A stretch of 19,267 nt of DNA from Saprospiraceae bacterium (GCA_021739805.1 JAIPBB010000063.1:1-19267); one strand, 5' to 3'; positions 1 through 8,259 are shown, counted from the first letter of the stretch. Notes: generated by a model not told the origin, from the letters alone. A program made the numbers and translations.

Positions 1-231
1 TTCTCCTTAGCCTTATTTCCGTCATTCCTCGATACGCCACGCAAATAATTAGTGCTAAATTCTTATTTCATCAAAGCGTGGCACTCGGTCTGACAATCAC
101 TTCGGACTTCTGTCTTCCGTCTTCCGACTTTTCACTTTTGCCTTTTGACTTTTTACTTTTGCCTTTTTACTTTTGCCTTTCTCCTTAGCCTTCTCCTTAG
201 CCTTCTCCTTCTCCTTAGCCTTCACTTCCAA
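1..231. repeat. Non-coding edge made of mixed short repeats
   Basis: No gene is visible here, and the region lies just downstream of the permease gene stop codon. It holds three kinds of repeat. First, an inverted repeat GCCACGC (36-42) / GCGTGGC (76-82) has a second inner pair, AAATAA (43-48) / TTATTT (63-68). Second, from 100 to 176 there are eleven consecutive 7-nt units, each starting with CTT (for example CTTCCGT, CTTTTGC, CTTTTTA) with the other four bases variable. Third, the 12-mer CTCCTTAGCCTT occurs at 3-14, 181-192, 193-204 and 211-222. These were read directly from the sequence. Similar degenerate repeats are common between genes in environmental Bacteroidota, but no function is known to me. 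Confidence 0.75.
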
Positions 232-3200
232 CTAATCACTACTCTTATTTAATAAAAAAACAATCTTCTTAATAATATTAGCATCATCTGTCATCAATTC
301 AAGGTCGTCTAAATCATCAACATTGATTTGAATTAGCTGAGTGTCAACTTTTGCTTTATAAGTTTTGTTGCTGTATTCATTGCCAATAGCCAAAATCGCA
401 CTATAATTACCAAAACTTTTATTTTGAATATTATCAATAATACTTTCGATTTGTCCGTTTGCCACAATATAAATGCTGTTATCTGCATTAGGATTATCCG
501 ATAATATTTCACCCTTTTTAAGTAAAAGTTCTTCAGTGCTAATAGCAAGTTCAGATAAGTATTCTTTAGGAATATCGTCAAATAAGTCAGTTTGTTTTAA
601 AATTTTGACTTTATCAATATTGAGTAAAAAATCATTAATGCCAGTTTTTAGCTTATCTGTTGTTGGTTGTAATCTGTCTAAGTCGCTTTTCTTGAATGTA
701 ACAATCGATTCAAAATATTTATCAGGGTTAGAGTTATATAATGCCCAGGCGGAGGTTTCTGCTAAAACAGGGTCAGGGTTAATTAAATTTGCTGTTAATA
801 TTCTTGCTGTCAATTTATAATCGAAATCTTTTAAAAGCCTGATAGCATTTGCTTTTGTCCATCGGTTAATTTTTGTAAAATCTTTGTTTATTATATCAAT
901 CAGGCGGTCAATCAGGCTTAGTTTTTCTTGTGGAAAAAGGAAATAATAATTATTAATGCAATCAGCAATACTCAAATCATCAACAAGAGGAACCAACAAT
1001 TCTTTAATATCTTCAGAAAGTGTCATGTCAATAATTTCAAGAGCATACATTCTGGAGTCTTTATCATCCTTTTTGATGCTTTCAAAAACATGTTGCATTG
1101 TTTTGGAATCATAAATAAGCGACAGCAGTAGGAAAATATTTTGTTGTTTTTGGTGTAACTCTGTTTCTAATGCTTTTGTAAGAACTGCATATTCCTGGGC
1201 ATCACCAATATCTAAAATTGATGCCATTAACCAAACGGTTATTGAAATTTCTTCTTCAATTGCTTGTTTTATAAATGGAATTTCAATTACGTTGGCTGAA
1301 TATTCCATATTACTTAAGGAGATAAGAATTTCAGATTTAACATCTTTATTATGATAATTTATCTTAGACCGCAATATCTCAACTGCTTTTTTACTCCCTA
1401 TGTGTTTAATTAGCCTTATAATTTGAATTTGAATTTGCTTGTTATTCCCCATTTTATGAAAGAAAATTTCAAGGTCATCAAGAATTTGTTCGCCAATCAT
1501 CTTAATCGCAGAAATAGCAGTATTATTAAATGCTGATAAAGAAAGATTATCAATAATATGTGGCCATAATTCAACTCTTTTAATTTTACCGGCAGCAATT
1601 ATAGCATGCTTTTTTACTATTGTATTTTCGTCATGTATTAGGTTTATAATAAGCTTGTATGCATTATATCTGTTGCAAATACTTAGCAATTTGGCTGCGT
1701 ATTCTCTGTCTTTAGGGTTATCAGATTTTGATAAATTAGTAATTTCTGAAAAAGGGATGTCTTCGATTTCTGCCAAAAGATTATAAATTTCCTGTAATAA
1801 TTCCTTATGTGATTTATCCGTTTCGATGATTAGTAAATTTTCAATTAGTTTAACAGGAAAAACAATTTTCTTTGATTTTACAAGATGAATAATTTCGGAT
1901 TTTATTTCCAGGCTCGATTTATCAAGAATTTCTTCAATTAGCTCATTAATTTGTTCAGGAGCAATTCTTTCTAATATATTTATAGTGTTTCTAAAATACT
2001 GTACATCCAGCAATGCTATTTGTTGGTTTAGATGAATTTGCTTTTCCTCTTTTTCCAATTCCTTAGCTGATTTCTTTTTTTGTTTAAATATTATGTCTTT
2101 AAGGGTAAGTCTATATTCCTTATACATTCGGAATCCTACTGTTGCCCAAAAAGCAAGAATAATTATAAAAATATAACTTATCTGAACCAGGTTAAGCCCA
2201 CTGAAAGTAAGAATTAGTAGTAAAACACCAGCTATTGCATTTCCGAGTGCCTTTGGTCCGCCTTCAATTTTACTTTGAACAGAAAGTCTTTCTTCTGGTG
2301 CTAATGGTTGATATAAGATTTGAAAAGCAGGGTCATGAAATGATGACCTTAATGACCTTGTGAAAAGTTTGCTTAACATAATAAAGGAAAAGAACATAGC
2401 AGCAGTTCCATATAGAGTGCCTGACACAGATGATAATGTGAAACTGAAAATAAGTGCCAAAGGGAGTATTATCAAACCCAATTTGATTCCATACTTGCTA
2501 ATAAGCCTTCCTGTTAAAAAGGTTTTTAATATAAATTCAATAATCATTATTATACCAAATAATATCCCAATAAATCCGGTTAGCATCTTTTTATCCGGAA
2601 ATTCAATTTTGGCTTGTGCATTAAAAATATAATCCACGAAAACTGCACCCAAAATTGGCAGCATGGCTAATAGGAAAATGTTGAAGTAATATTTGTTCTT
2701 AAAAAGGTCAGTAAATTTATTTTTTCCTTTTATTTTTTCCGATTTTGAGACAATCTTTATTGAAAGTTGTTCTTTGAATTTTTTAATTATCTTAAACATT
2801 ATAAAGACACAAATAAGCAATGAAATAACAGGAATAAACAATAAACTTTCTGTTACAGTAAATTTTAAAATAAAAGGGATAGAGAAAAAGCCTAAAATGA
2901 ATGAGATAACTTCGCCTGTATTTATTAATCCATATAGTCGTTTGCCTTGCTGCAAATCGAAAATCTTTGTTGAAATAGCCCCAAAGCTCACTCCATTAAC
3001 AAAAACAAAAACTCGTATCCATGCAAAAAGCAAAAAAGCAAAAATCTTGAAGCCTGCATAGAAGTAAAAAATTGTTAGAACAAAAACTGAGAAAAGCAGA
3101 AATAGAACAACAATTTTAAGAAGCTGTGAAAAATCAAATTTCTTTTGAATTCTTGTGTAAATAAGTCCAAGCAAATAAACAGTAATTCCACCGGCAATAT

Positions 3201-3369
3201 AGGCATAAGGCAGCATTCCTCGCTCAAAACTAGTCAAGAAAATTGAAGTTGAAGCAGATATAAAAAAGGCAGTTGCCGACCCAATAAAGAATGAATAGAT
3301 TAAAAGCAGTTTAATACTACTCTCTTCTCCCTTTCTTATGTTTAATGCTTTTTGTAAAGAGAATTTCAT
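232..3369 (-). CDS. Nucleotide-exchanger-like/MFS-like permease fused to HEAT-type repeats and a cyclic-nucleotide-binding-like domain
   Basis: This is a 1045-residue inner-membrane protein in three parts. Residues 1-430 are highly hydrophobic, with about a dozen predicted membrane helices. They resemble the ATP/ADP exchanger (Npt/Tlc) and MFS fold, with a loop PLAPEERLSVQSKIEGGPKA near residues 353-373. Residues about 440-900 are charged, helical and repetitive, as in HEAT/armadillo repeats (for example DREYAAKLLS and KKHAIIAAGKIKR). Residues 922-1041 resemble a cyclic-nucleotide-binding fold: TDLFDDIPKEYLSELA, then KKGE and a SIYIVANGQIE strand. The usual phosphate-binding cassette (GE..L...R.A) is not recognisable, so ligand binding is doubtful. 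The transported substrate cannot be told from sequence. The start at 3369 gives a sensible positively charged N-terminus, and the upstream sequence AAGAAAGAAGA is only a weak ribosome binding site. The gene is 120 bp downstream of the barrel-protein gene, so co-transcription is uncertain. Confidence 0.75.
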   Translation of the reverse strand: MKFSLQKALNIRKGEESSIKLLLIYSFFIGSATAFFISASTSIFLTSFERGMLPYAYIAGGITVYLLGLIYTRIQKKFDFSQLLKIVVLFLLFSVFVLTIFYFYAGFKIFAFLLFAWIRVFVFVNGVSFGAISTKIFDLQQGKRLYGLINTGEVISFILGFFSIPFILKFTVTESLLFIPVISLLICVFIMFKIIKKFKEQLSIKIVSKSEKIKGKNKFTDLFKNKYYFNIFLLAMLPILGAVFVDYIFNAQAKIEFPDKKMLTGFIGILFGIIMIIEFILKTFLTGRLISKYGIKLGLIILPLALIFSFTLSSVSGTLYGTAAMFFSFIMLSKLFTRSLRSSFHDPAFQILYQPLAPEERLSVQSKIEGGPKALGNAIAGVLLLILTFSGLNLVQISYIFIIILAFWATVGFRMYKEYRLTLKDIIFKQKKKSAKELEKEEKQIHLNQQIALLDVQYFRNTINILERIAPEQINELIEEILDKSSLEIKSEIIHLVKSKKIVFPVKLIENLLIIETDKSHKELLQEIYNLLAEIEDIPFSEITNLSKSDNPKDREYAAKLLSICNRYNAYKLIINLIHDENTIVKKHAIIAAGKIKRVELWPHIIDNLSLSAFNNTAISAIKMIGEQILDDLEIFFHKMGNNKQIQIQIIRLIKHIGSKKAVEILRSKINYHNKDVKSEILISLSNMEYSANVIEIPFIKQAIEEEISITVWLMASILDIGDAQEYAVLTKALETELHQKQQNIFLLLSLIYDSKTMQHVFESIKKDDKDSRMYALEIIDMTLSEDIKELLVPLVDDLSIADCINNYYFLFPQEKLSLIDRLIDIINKDFTKINRWTKANAIRLLKDFDYKLTARILTANLINPDPVLAETSAWALYNSNPDKYFESIVTFKKSDLDRLQPTTDKLKTGINDFLLNIDKVKILKQTDLFDDIPKEYLSELAISTEELLLKKGEILSDNPNADNSIYIVANGQIESIIDNIQNKSFGNYSAILAIGNEYSNKTYKAKVDTQLIQINVDDLDDLELMTDDANIIKKIVFLLNKSSD

Positions 3370-3426
3370 TCTTCTTTCTTTTTGTTATCTGTTAATTTGC
3401 TTTTCTAATTTTGATATTTCCTGTTC

Positions 3427-3468
3427 CTTATTGTTTGCAACTTGTATCTTGCATCTTGTATCTTACAT
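3427..3468. repeat. Degenerate heptanucleotide (CTTNNNN) array
   Basis: Six consecutive 7-nt units lie in the 120-bp gap between the barrel-protein gene and the permease gene. Five of the six begin with CTT (CTTATTG, CTTGTAT twice, CTTGCAT, CTTACAT); the second unit is TTTGCAA. The period and the fixed CTT match the array at 100-176, although the variable bases differ. Read on the other strand, the units are NNNNAAG. Confidence 0.7.
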
Positions 3469-3489
3469 CAAATTTCCATCTTTAAGCAC

Positions 3490-4107
3490 TTATTTCTCGC
3501 CTATAACTATTTTCACATTTAGCCTAATAAAAACCAGGTAACGAACATCCTGGAAAACATCTTTGCAGTAGGCAAAATGAAGTCCGAAAGTGTTACTGAG
3601 TTTTATCGTAGTTGATGGTCCAATAAACCACATTGGTGTTTCACCAAAATTGGTTTGACCATAACCTAAAACACCGACACCAAGTATTTTATTAAGTTTA
3701 TAATCAAAAAATTGAACATGGTAATAATGGTCTTTTGCTTTATCATTTAATCCAAAGAATAATCTTCCTTGAAGATTTATTAGAGCTTTATCATTAAAAA
3801 GCATCTTGTTGTAATCTAGCCTGATGCCTGTCCAATAGCGTTCTTTTGTATCAAATTTTGAGTAACTAAAAACTTTAAATGCTTTAAACTTTCGTCCAAT
3901 CATTATATCGGTTCTAAATACTTTTGTAGGCTCAACATACACAAAGTCAGTAGGTCTCCATCGAAATTCCCAGTCATTTTTAGCAAAAGTTAATCGGATT
4001 TCAGGAGATAATTTATACCATAAGTCAATATTTTGAGAGAACAAATTGCTGCCACAAAACAATAAAAAAAGTGTTATTAGTATATATTTTCGATGCTTTT
4101 TATTCAT
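3490..4107 (-). CDS. Exported protein, probable outer-membrane beta-barrel, family not recognised
   Basis: This is a 205-residue protein with a clear Sec signal peptide: basic MNKKHRKY, a hydrophobic core ILITLFLLF, and probable cleavage near SNLFSQ (about residue 24-25). The mature part alternates polar and aromatic/hydrophobic residues in short strands (DWEFRWRPTDFVYV, ALINLQGRLFFGL, HYYHVQFFDYKL, LVFIRLNVKIVI) separated by turns. That pattern fits a small outer-membrane beta-barrel, perhaps 8-10 strands. It resembles generic Bacteroidota barrel families of the DUF2490 kind, but I do not see a diagnostic motif. The gene starts 57 bp after the stop of the nSTAND gene on the same strand, so the two may form an operon. 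The start at 4107 lacks a Shine-Dalgarno sequence and has an A-rich leader, as is normal in this phylum. A periplasmic soluble protein is the alternative. Confidence 0.6.
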   Translation of the reverse strand: MNKKHRKYILITLFLLFCGSNLFSQNIDLWYKLSPEIRLTFAKNDWEFRWRPTDFVYVEPTKVFRTDIMIGRKFKAFKVFSYSKFDTKERYWTGIRLDYNKMLFNDKALINLQGRLFFGLNDKAKDHYYHVQFFDYKLNKILGVGVLGYGQTNFGETPMWFIGPSTTIKLSNTFGLHFAYCKDVFQDVRYLVFIRLNVKIVIGEK

Positions 4108-4164
4108 TTTTTATTCATTAAAATTTTTTATGAATTTTTCACAGCCATTTATTTATAGTCCAAA

Positions 4165-7100
4165 TTATTCACAGGTTTTTTGATAATCAATATCACTTCC
4201 TATGTACTTATTCCATTCTTCTTGTGTAAGATTACGCTGTGCTTTTTCGCATGCAATTTTCGATAAAATTGAAGTATTAACCAGCCAAGTCCTTACTGTT
4301 TTATCTTTACCAGATGAAATTAATGTTTCTCCTTTTGAGTCGAAAGCAAGACCTAATACCCAGGAATCGTGTTCGTCAATTTTTATTGGTTCGTTTTCAG
4401 GATTTTCATAATCCCATATTCTAATAGTACCATCATAACTTGATGTTGCAATTGTTTTATTATTAGGGTTAAAACAAATTGAGCTGATTCTTGATGTATG
4501 ACCTATCAGATGTGTGGGTCTGGCAGATAGATTATTAACCTGCCATAATTTCAGTTCACCTTTTGAGCTTCCGCTAATAAGAACTTCTCCCTTATTGCTA
4601 AAAGCCAATGAAAGAATTGCATCACCCGATTGTTGAATAATTGTTGGGCTGAAATTAACACCACTAAGTTTCATAATTGAGATTCTACCTTTTTCGGTAG
4701 CAAAGGCAATGTGTTTTCCATCTTTACTAAAACAAACAGAAGTGTATTTTTCAGTTGATTTTTCAATTATTGTTGATTTTGTATTTGCGGAGTTAATTTC
4801 CCACATCCTAATGCTTCCATCTGAACTGGCAGACACTAAAGTTTTATTGTCAAAACTGAAAATAATTTTATTTACAATTGAAGTATGTCCTGACAGAACT
4901 TGTGGTGCATCCAAAATTTGATTTGAATTCCATAATAGTATCTCACCTTCAACAGTTGCAGCCGCTATTAAATTTCCATCAGGTGAAAAACAAACACTTC
5001 TAAAACCTTGCTTTCCAAATTTTATGGTTTTAAGATTTATAGGCTTTGGATTTTTTCCCTGGTTGATATCCCACAATTTCACAGTTCCATCTTCACCACA
5101 TGAAACAATGGTTTTGTCATCTTTAGAAATATCAACGGCATTGGCCTGGTCTTGATGTCCATGTAAAACATTTTTTCCATTTGTTACCTGTAATAATGCA
5201 TTAAAGATATCAGGGTCGTTTTCCAAACCTCCGTTATCTTGGCTAAACATAAAAGCTTGTTTAGCTAATAATGTTGGCAAAGGTCCCGGTGCTGTTGCAT
5301 TAAGTTTTGATGCTTGAACAGCTATTGACCTTGCTATTGCGAGAAGTCTTAAGCTATAAGTTTTCTTTTCTGAAGTCTCAGCTCTTTTTCTTGCTTTTTC
5401 AGCTTTTTGACTTTGGTCAACTGCAATTTCTTTCTGTTGGTCAGCAATTTCCTTAGAAATAATTGCTTGATCCTTTGCTTTATCAGCTTCAATTTTAGCA
5501 ACAATGGCTCTCGTTCTTTCAGTTAATGCAATTGACTGTTGTTTTACGGCATAATCTTTTTGTTCCTCAGTAATGATTTTTTGTTGTTCTGCAATTTCTT
5601 GTTGTTGCTCCGAAATTCTTTTCTGTATTATTGCTTCTTTTCTTTGTTCTGCTGCCTTTTTGCTTTCAGATATTGCAAATTGTTTCTGCTCAATAGCTGC
5701 ATTTTCCTGGGCTTCTGCTTTGAATTTTAGGTTAAGAGATACTATTAAAAAAAGCAGAGAAATAATTGATGCACTTCCAAGGAATATTGCAAATCTTTTA
5801 GCTCTTTTCAGATCACGTTTTTGTTTGTTTTCTTTTTTAGAAATTTCAAGTTCAAATTCCTTTTTGCAATATTCAAGATAGGTTATTGTCCTATCAAAAG
5901 ATGGGTCATATCTGTTTGCCCATGTTGGATTAGGTTTGTGATTTTTTTGCCAGTTTATAGCTAATTGAAGTTCAGGATTAACCCATAATCCTGTTTTCCC
6001 TTGTTGGTATAATTCTGCCGATTTTGAAAGTTGAATATAAAGTTGAGCCGATTCTGTTTCTTCTTGTATCCAGGTTCTAAGGCGAGTCCAAACTCTCATT
6101 ATACTTTCATGAGAAATATCAATTGTTGTATCACTGTCAATTTTGAATTTGTGTGGTGGCATTAGAAACGCACGTCCTTCCATTCGAAATTTTTCGATAA
6201 TATTTATTACATCATCTTCCCTGGCATTGGCAATTGTGCAAATTTCGCTTAATAAAGTAGGTCGTCTTGTGCCTCTGTTATCAGTTCCAAAATCGGTTAA
6301 GGCTTTGAAAAGCTTCTCAATAATTTCTTTATCTTTTTGTTCAGGAAATTCGTTGTAGATTTCTTCAGCATGGAATGACAATGCTTGTTCCATTGTCCCA
6401 ATTGCTTCGTAATGTGAAATGTCAATTGGTTGATCTTCAACCCGGTTTTCTTTCCAATAATCCCAGGTTCTCATCAAAGCATGCTGTAATATTGGAAGTT
6501 GGTCGTTATCATTATCCAAATCATCAATTAACCTATCAATTAGTCTCTCAGATATTTTACCATTAAAAACTTCAATAGGTCCGGTAATGGCAAGTTTTTG
6601 TTCTTCTACAGTCATTTTGGGAACAAGATACTGACCTTCATTTATTGTTTCTGTTAGATTTCTGTAATCAGTGCAATCATCAAGAAAATCAGAACGCATT
6701 GAAAGAATTACATATATTGGAACGTCTTTCTGTTGGACTGCATTTAGGAAAAGGTCAACAAAAAAAGAAGCATCTGTAACAGAATGGAAACTGGTTTTAT
6801 GTGCTTTGAATCTGAAAAGTTCTTCAAATTGGTCAATAACAATTAGTTTGTTTTTTTTGATTTTTAAATTATTTTCCTTGACAAACTCAATTAAGCCATT
6901 AGAGTCTGACCTTAGCTTTTCTTCAATTTCTTCAGATGAATAATTTAAGCCGGAGCTTTTATCAGGAACTAGTGATTTAGCCATATTGCCAATAGGGTCA
7001 TCTCCGGGTCTGAAGATACTTAAATCCCAGTCAAGATCATTGTCTTTCATTTTCCCTTTCAATAAGGATGGCATTAAGCCTGCTCTGACTAATGATGATT

Positions 7101-7263
7101 TCCCACATCCAGAAGAGCCGATAATGGAAAGGAAATGGGTTCTTGAAAGTTTTTTTATTAAATCGTTTATCTGGGAATCTCTACCAAAAAAAATAAAGTC
7201 TTCATCCATTTGATAGCTTCGGATTCCGGGAAATGGATATGTAAGCTTTTTGTTATTAGTCAT
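4165..7263 (-). CDS. nSTAND1-type NTPase with one membrane segment, coiled coil and seven WD40 repeats
   Basis: This is a 1032-residue signalling NTPase. The N-terminus YPFPGIRSYQMDEDFIFFGR is typical of the nSTAND1 family. The P-loop is GSSGCGKSS (49-57) and the Walker B region is LIVIDQFEELF (140-150). An SMRSDF motif at 188-193 follows, and a helical STAND region extends to about 470. A basic stretch (476-490) precedes one membrane helix (about 491-511). Residues 512-635 form a Glu/Gln/Lys/Ala-rich coiled coil. Residues about 697-997 form seven WD40 blades ending LWDI, LWNS, MWEI, IMKL, LWQV, IWDY and TWLV; blade 4 lacks the Trp. The C-terminal tail has Cys1005 and Cys1031 around NLTQEEWNKYIG, a tail common in this family. 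STAND proteins act as NTP-dependent switches that oligomerise when their sensor detects a ligand; the ligand here is unknown. The positive-inside rule places the NTPase in the cytosol and the WD40 part outside. No caspase, protease or nuclease effector domain is visible. Confidence 0.85.
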   Translation of the reverse strand: MTNNKKLTYPFPGIRSYQMDEDFIFFGRDSQINDLIKKLSRTHFLSIIGSSGCGKSSLVRAGLMPSLLKGKMKDNDLDWDLSIFRPGDDPIGNMAKSLVPDKSSGLNYSSEEIEEKLRSDSNGLIEFVKENNLKIKKNKLIVIDQFEELFRFKAHKTSFHSVTDASFFVDLFLNAVQQKDVPIYVILSMRSDFLDDCTDYRNLTETINEGQYLVPKMTVEEQKLAITGPIEVFNGKISERLIDRLIDDLDNDNDQLPILQHALMRTWDYWKENRVEDQPIDISHYEAIGTMEQALSFHAEEIYNEFPEQKDKEIIEKLFKALTDFGTDNRGTRRPTLLSEICTIANAREDDVINIIEKFRMEGRAFLMPPHKFKIDSDTTIDISHESIMRVWTRLRTWIQEETESAQLYIQLSKSAELYQQGKTGLWVNPELQLAINWQKNHKPNPTWANRYDPSFDRTITYLEYCKKEFELEISKKENKQKRDLKRAKRFAIFLGSASIISLLFLIVSLNLKFKAEAQENAAIEQKQFAISESKKAAEQRKEAIIQKRISEQQQEIAEQQKIITEEQKDYAVKQQSIALTERTRAIVAKIEADKAKDQAIISKEIADQQKEIAVDQSQKAEKARKRAETSEKKTYSLRLLAIARSIAVQASKLNATAPGPLPTLLAKQAFMFSQDNGGLENDPDIFNALLQVTNGKNVLHGHQDQANAVDISKDDKTIVSCGEDGTVKLWDINQGKNPKPINLKTIKFGKQGFRSVCFSPDGNLIAAATVEGEILLWNSNQILDAPQVLSGHTSIVNKIIFSFDNKTLVSASSDGSIRMWEINSANTKSTIIEKSTEKYTSVCFSKDGKHIAFATEKGRISIMKLSGVNFSPTIIQQSGDAILSLAFSNKGEVLISGSSKGELKLWQVNNLSARPTHLIGHTSRISSICFNPNNKTIATSSYDGTIRIWDYENPENEPIKIDEHDSWVLGLAFDSKGETLISSGKDKTVRTWLVNTSILSKIACEKAQRNLTQEEWNKYIGSDIDYQKTCE

Positions 7264-7368
7264 ATACCTAAATTAGCTTTCGGATGTGAATTGTTGCCTT
7301 TATTACAAGCATAAAATTACACAATTAATCTTTAATAATAAAATTTAGCCTCATAATAGTAAATGTTT

Positions 7369-7399
7369 TTTGTTATTTGAAAATTTAATGATAGATTTG
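7369..7399 (+). promoter_or_regulatory. Bacteroidota-type promoter for the partner-switch operon
   Basis: TTTG at 7369-7372 is followed after exactly 19 bp by TAGATTTG at 7392-7399. This matches the known Bacteroidota primary-sigma promoter (-33 TTTG, about 19-21 bp, -7 TAnnTTTG). It would start a transcript near 7405 with a leader of about 85 bases before the ATG at 7491. No comparable match was found for the divergent NTPase gene in this 227-bp spacer. The match is by eye in AT-rich DNA, so chance cannot be excluded. Confidence 0.5.
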
Positions 7400-7490
7400 T
7401 GTAATAGTAAATCAGAAGTATATATTGTTTTTATAAATGTTAAATTACCCTTAAATAGTACATTGTTCAACAAATTAAAATTTTCTTGTA

Positions 7491-7907
7491 ATGAACAGTA
7501 AAAGTATAATTATTCAAAACGATGTTAGTGAATTATTCAAGTTGGCAGAATTTGTTGAAGTGACAGGAGAAGAATGGGACTTGCCAATGAAAATTGTTTT
7601 CAACCTGAACCTGGTGTTAGAAGAACTAATTTCAAATGTTATTTTTTATGCCTTTGATGATAATGAGAAGCATGAAATTGAACTCAAATTCGAAAACGAT
7701 AATAGCATTTTAAAAATTGTTCTAACTGATGATGGAAAAGAATTTAACCCATTTCAGGTATCAGTTGAAGAAGAATTAACAAAATCTGCTGAAGAAAGAG
7801 AAATTGGCGGTTTAGGGATACATTTTGTTAAAAAACTAATGGATGTTTATAAGTATGACAGGCTTAATAACCGAAATCAAATTACATTAGAAAAGAAATT
7901 AAATTAA
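7491..7907 (+). CDS. RsbW/SpoIIAB-like anti-sigma factor serine kinase (HATPase)
   Basis: This is a 138-residue protein of the GHKL ATPase class (HATPase_c_2), the normal size for stand-alone anti-sigma kinases. The N box is LVLEELISNVIFYAF (41-55), with Glu44/Glu45 and Asn49. The first glycine box is TDDGKEFNP (79-87) and the second is EIGGLGIHFVKKLMD (104-118). Members bind a sigma factor or another client and phosphorylate a STAS-domain antagonist on serine; release of the client follows. The antagonist gene begins 19 bp after the stop codon, so the two are an operon. No sigma factor or PP2C phosphatase gene is in the window, so the client is unknown. The ATG at 7491 has no Shine-Dalgarno sequence, but it gives the full domain. 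Confidence 0.88.
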   Translation: MNSKSIIIQNDVSELFKLAEFVEVTGEEWDLPMKIVFNLNLVLEELISNVIFYAFDDNEKHEIELKFENDNSILKIVLTDDGKEFNPFQVSVEEELTKSAEEREIGGLGIHFVKKLMDVYKYDRLNNRNQITLEKKLN

Positions 7908-7926
7908 TTATAAAAAATCACTAAAA

Positions 7927-8259
7927 ATGGAAATTAATATTCAAAAAAGCGGAGATGTTTCTATTCTTGAATTAAATGGAAGATTGGACACAACGAATTA
8001 TAATGAAATTGAAAAGAAGTTTGACGAATTAATTAGAAACAATGAAGTTAAACTATTGGTTGACTGTACAAATCTTAGTTATATAAGTAGCTCAGGACTT
8101 AGGGTTTTGCTAAAATCATTAAAAGCAATAAATGCTGCAAAAGGTAAATTCATTCTTTGTGCTTTACAAGAGAACATTAATGAAGTTTTCGAAATCTCAG
8201 GTTTCTCAAGCATTTTTGAAATTTGTGCTGACCAAAGTGAAGCAATGGGAAAGTTTTAG
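7927..8259 (+). CDS. STAS-domain anti-sigma factor antagonist (RsbV/SpoIIAA-like)
   Basis: This is a 110-residue single STAS domain, the usual size for the family. It starts with a beta-strand SVSILELNGRLD-like pattern (residues 9-21), has a central strand KLLVDCTNLSYIS (42-54), and then SSSGLRVLL (54-62). The serine directly before Gly57 (Ser55 or Ser56) is the expected phosphorylation site for the partner kinase. The remainder (KGKFILCALQENINEVFEISGFSSIFEI) is the canonical second half, with the NI..VF..SGF motif. Unphosphorylated antagonist binds the kinase and frees its client; phosphorylation reverses this. The gene is 19 bp downstream of the kinase gene. The start is preceded only by A-rich sequence. 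A role as a localisation or adaptor protein outside sigma-factor control is possible. Confidence 0.9.
   Translation: MEINIQKSGDVSILELNGRLDTTNYNEIEKKFDELIRNNEVKLLVDCTNLSYISSSGLRVLLKSLKAINAAKGKFILCALQENINEVFEISGFSSIFEICADQSEAMGKF

Noticed and set aside
100..231. Template or variable repeat of a diversity-generating retroelement
   Set aside because: No reverse transcriptase gene is present in the window and the variable positions are not concentrated at adenines of a matching template.
4202..7213. Several open frames of 60-100 codons on the plus strand opposite the STAND gene
   Set aside because: They lie opposite a well-supported domain-rich gene, have no recognisable domains and lack their own promoters. 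They are reading-frame shadows in AT-rich DNA.
4165..7263. Anti-phage STAND (Avs-type) defence gene
   Set aside because: No nuclease, protease or other effector domain is fused, and there is a membrane helix with a WD40 propeller. No other defence genes are nearby, so a defence role cannot be supported from sequence.
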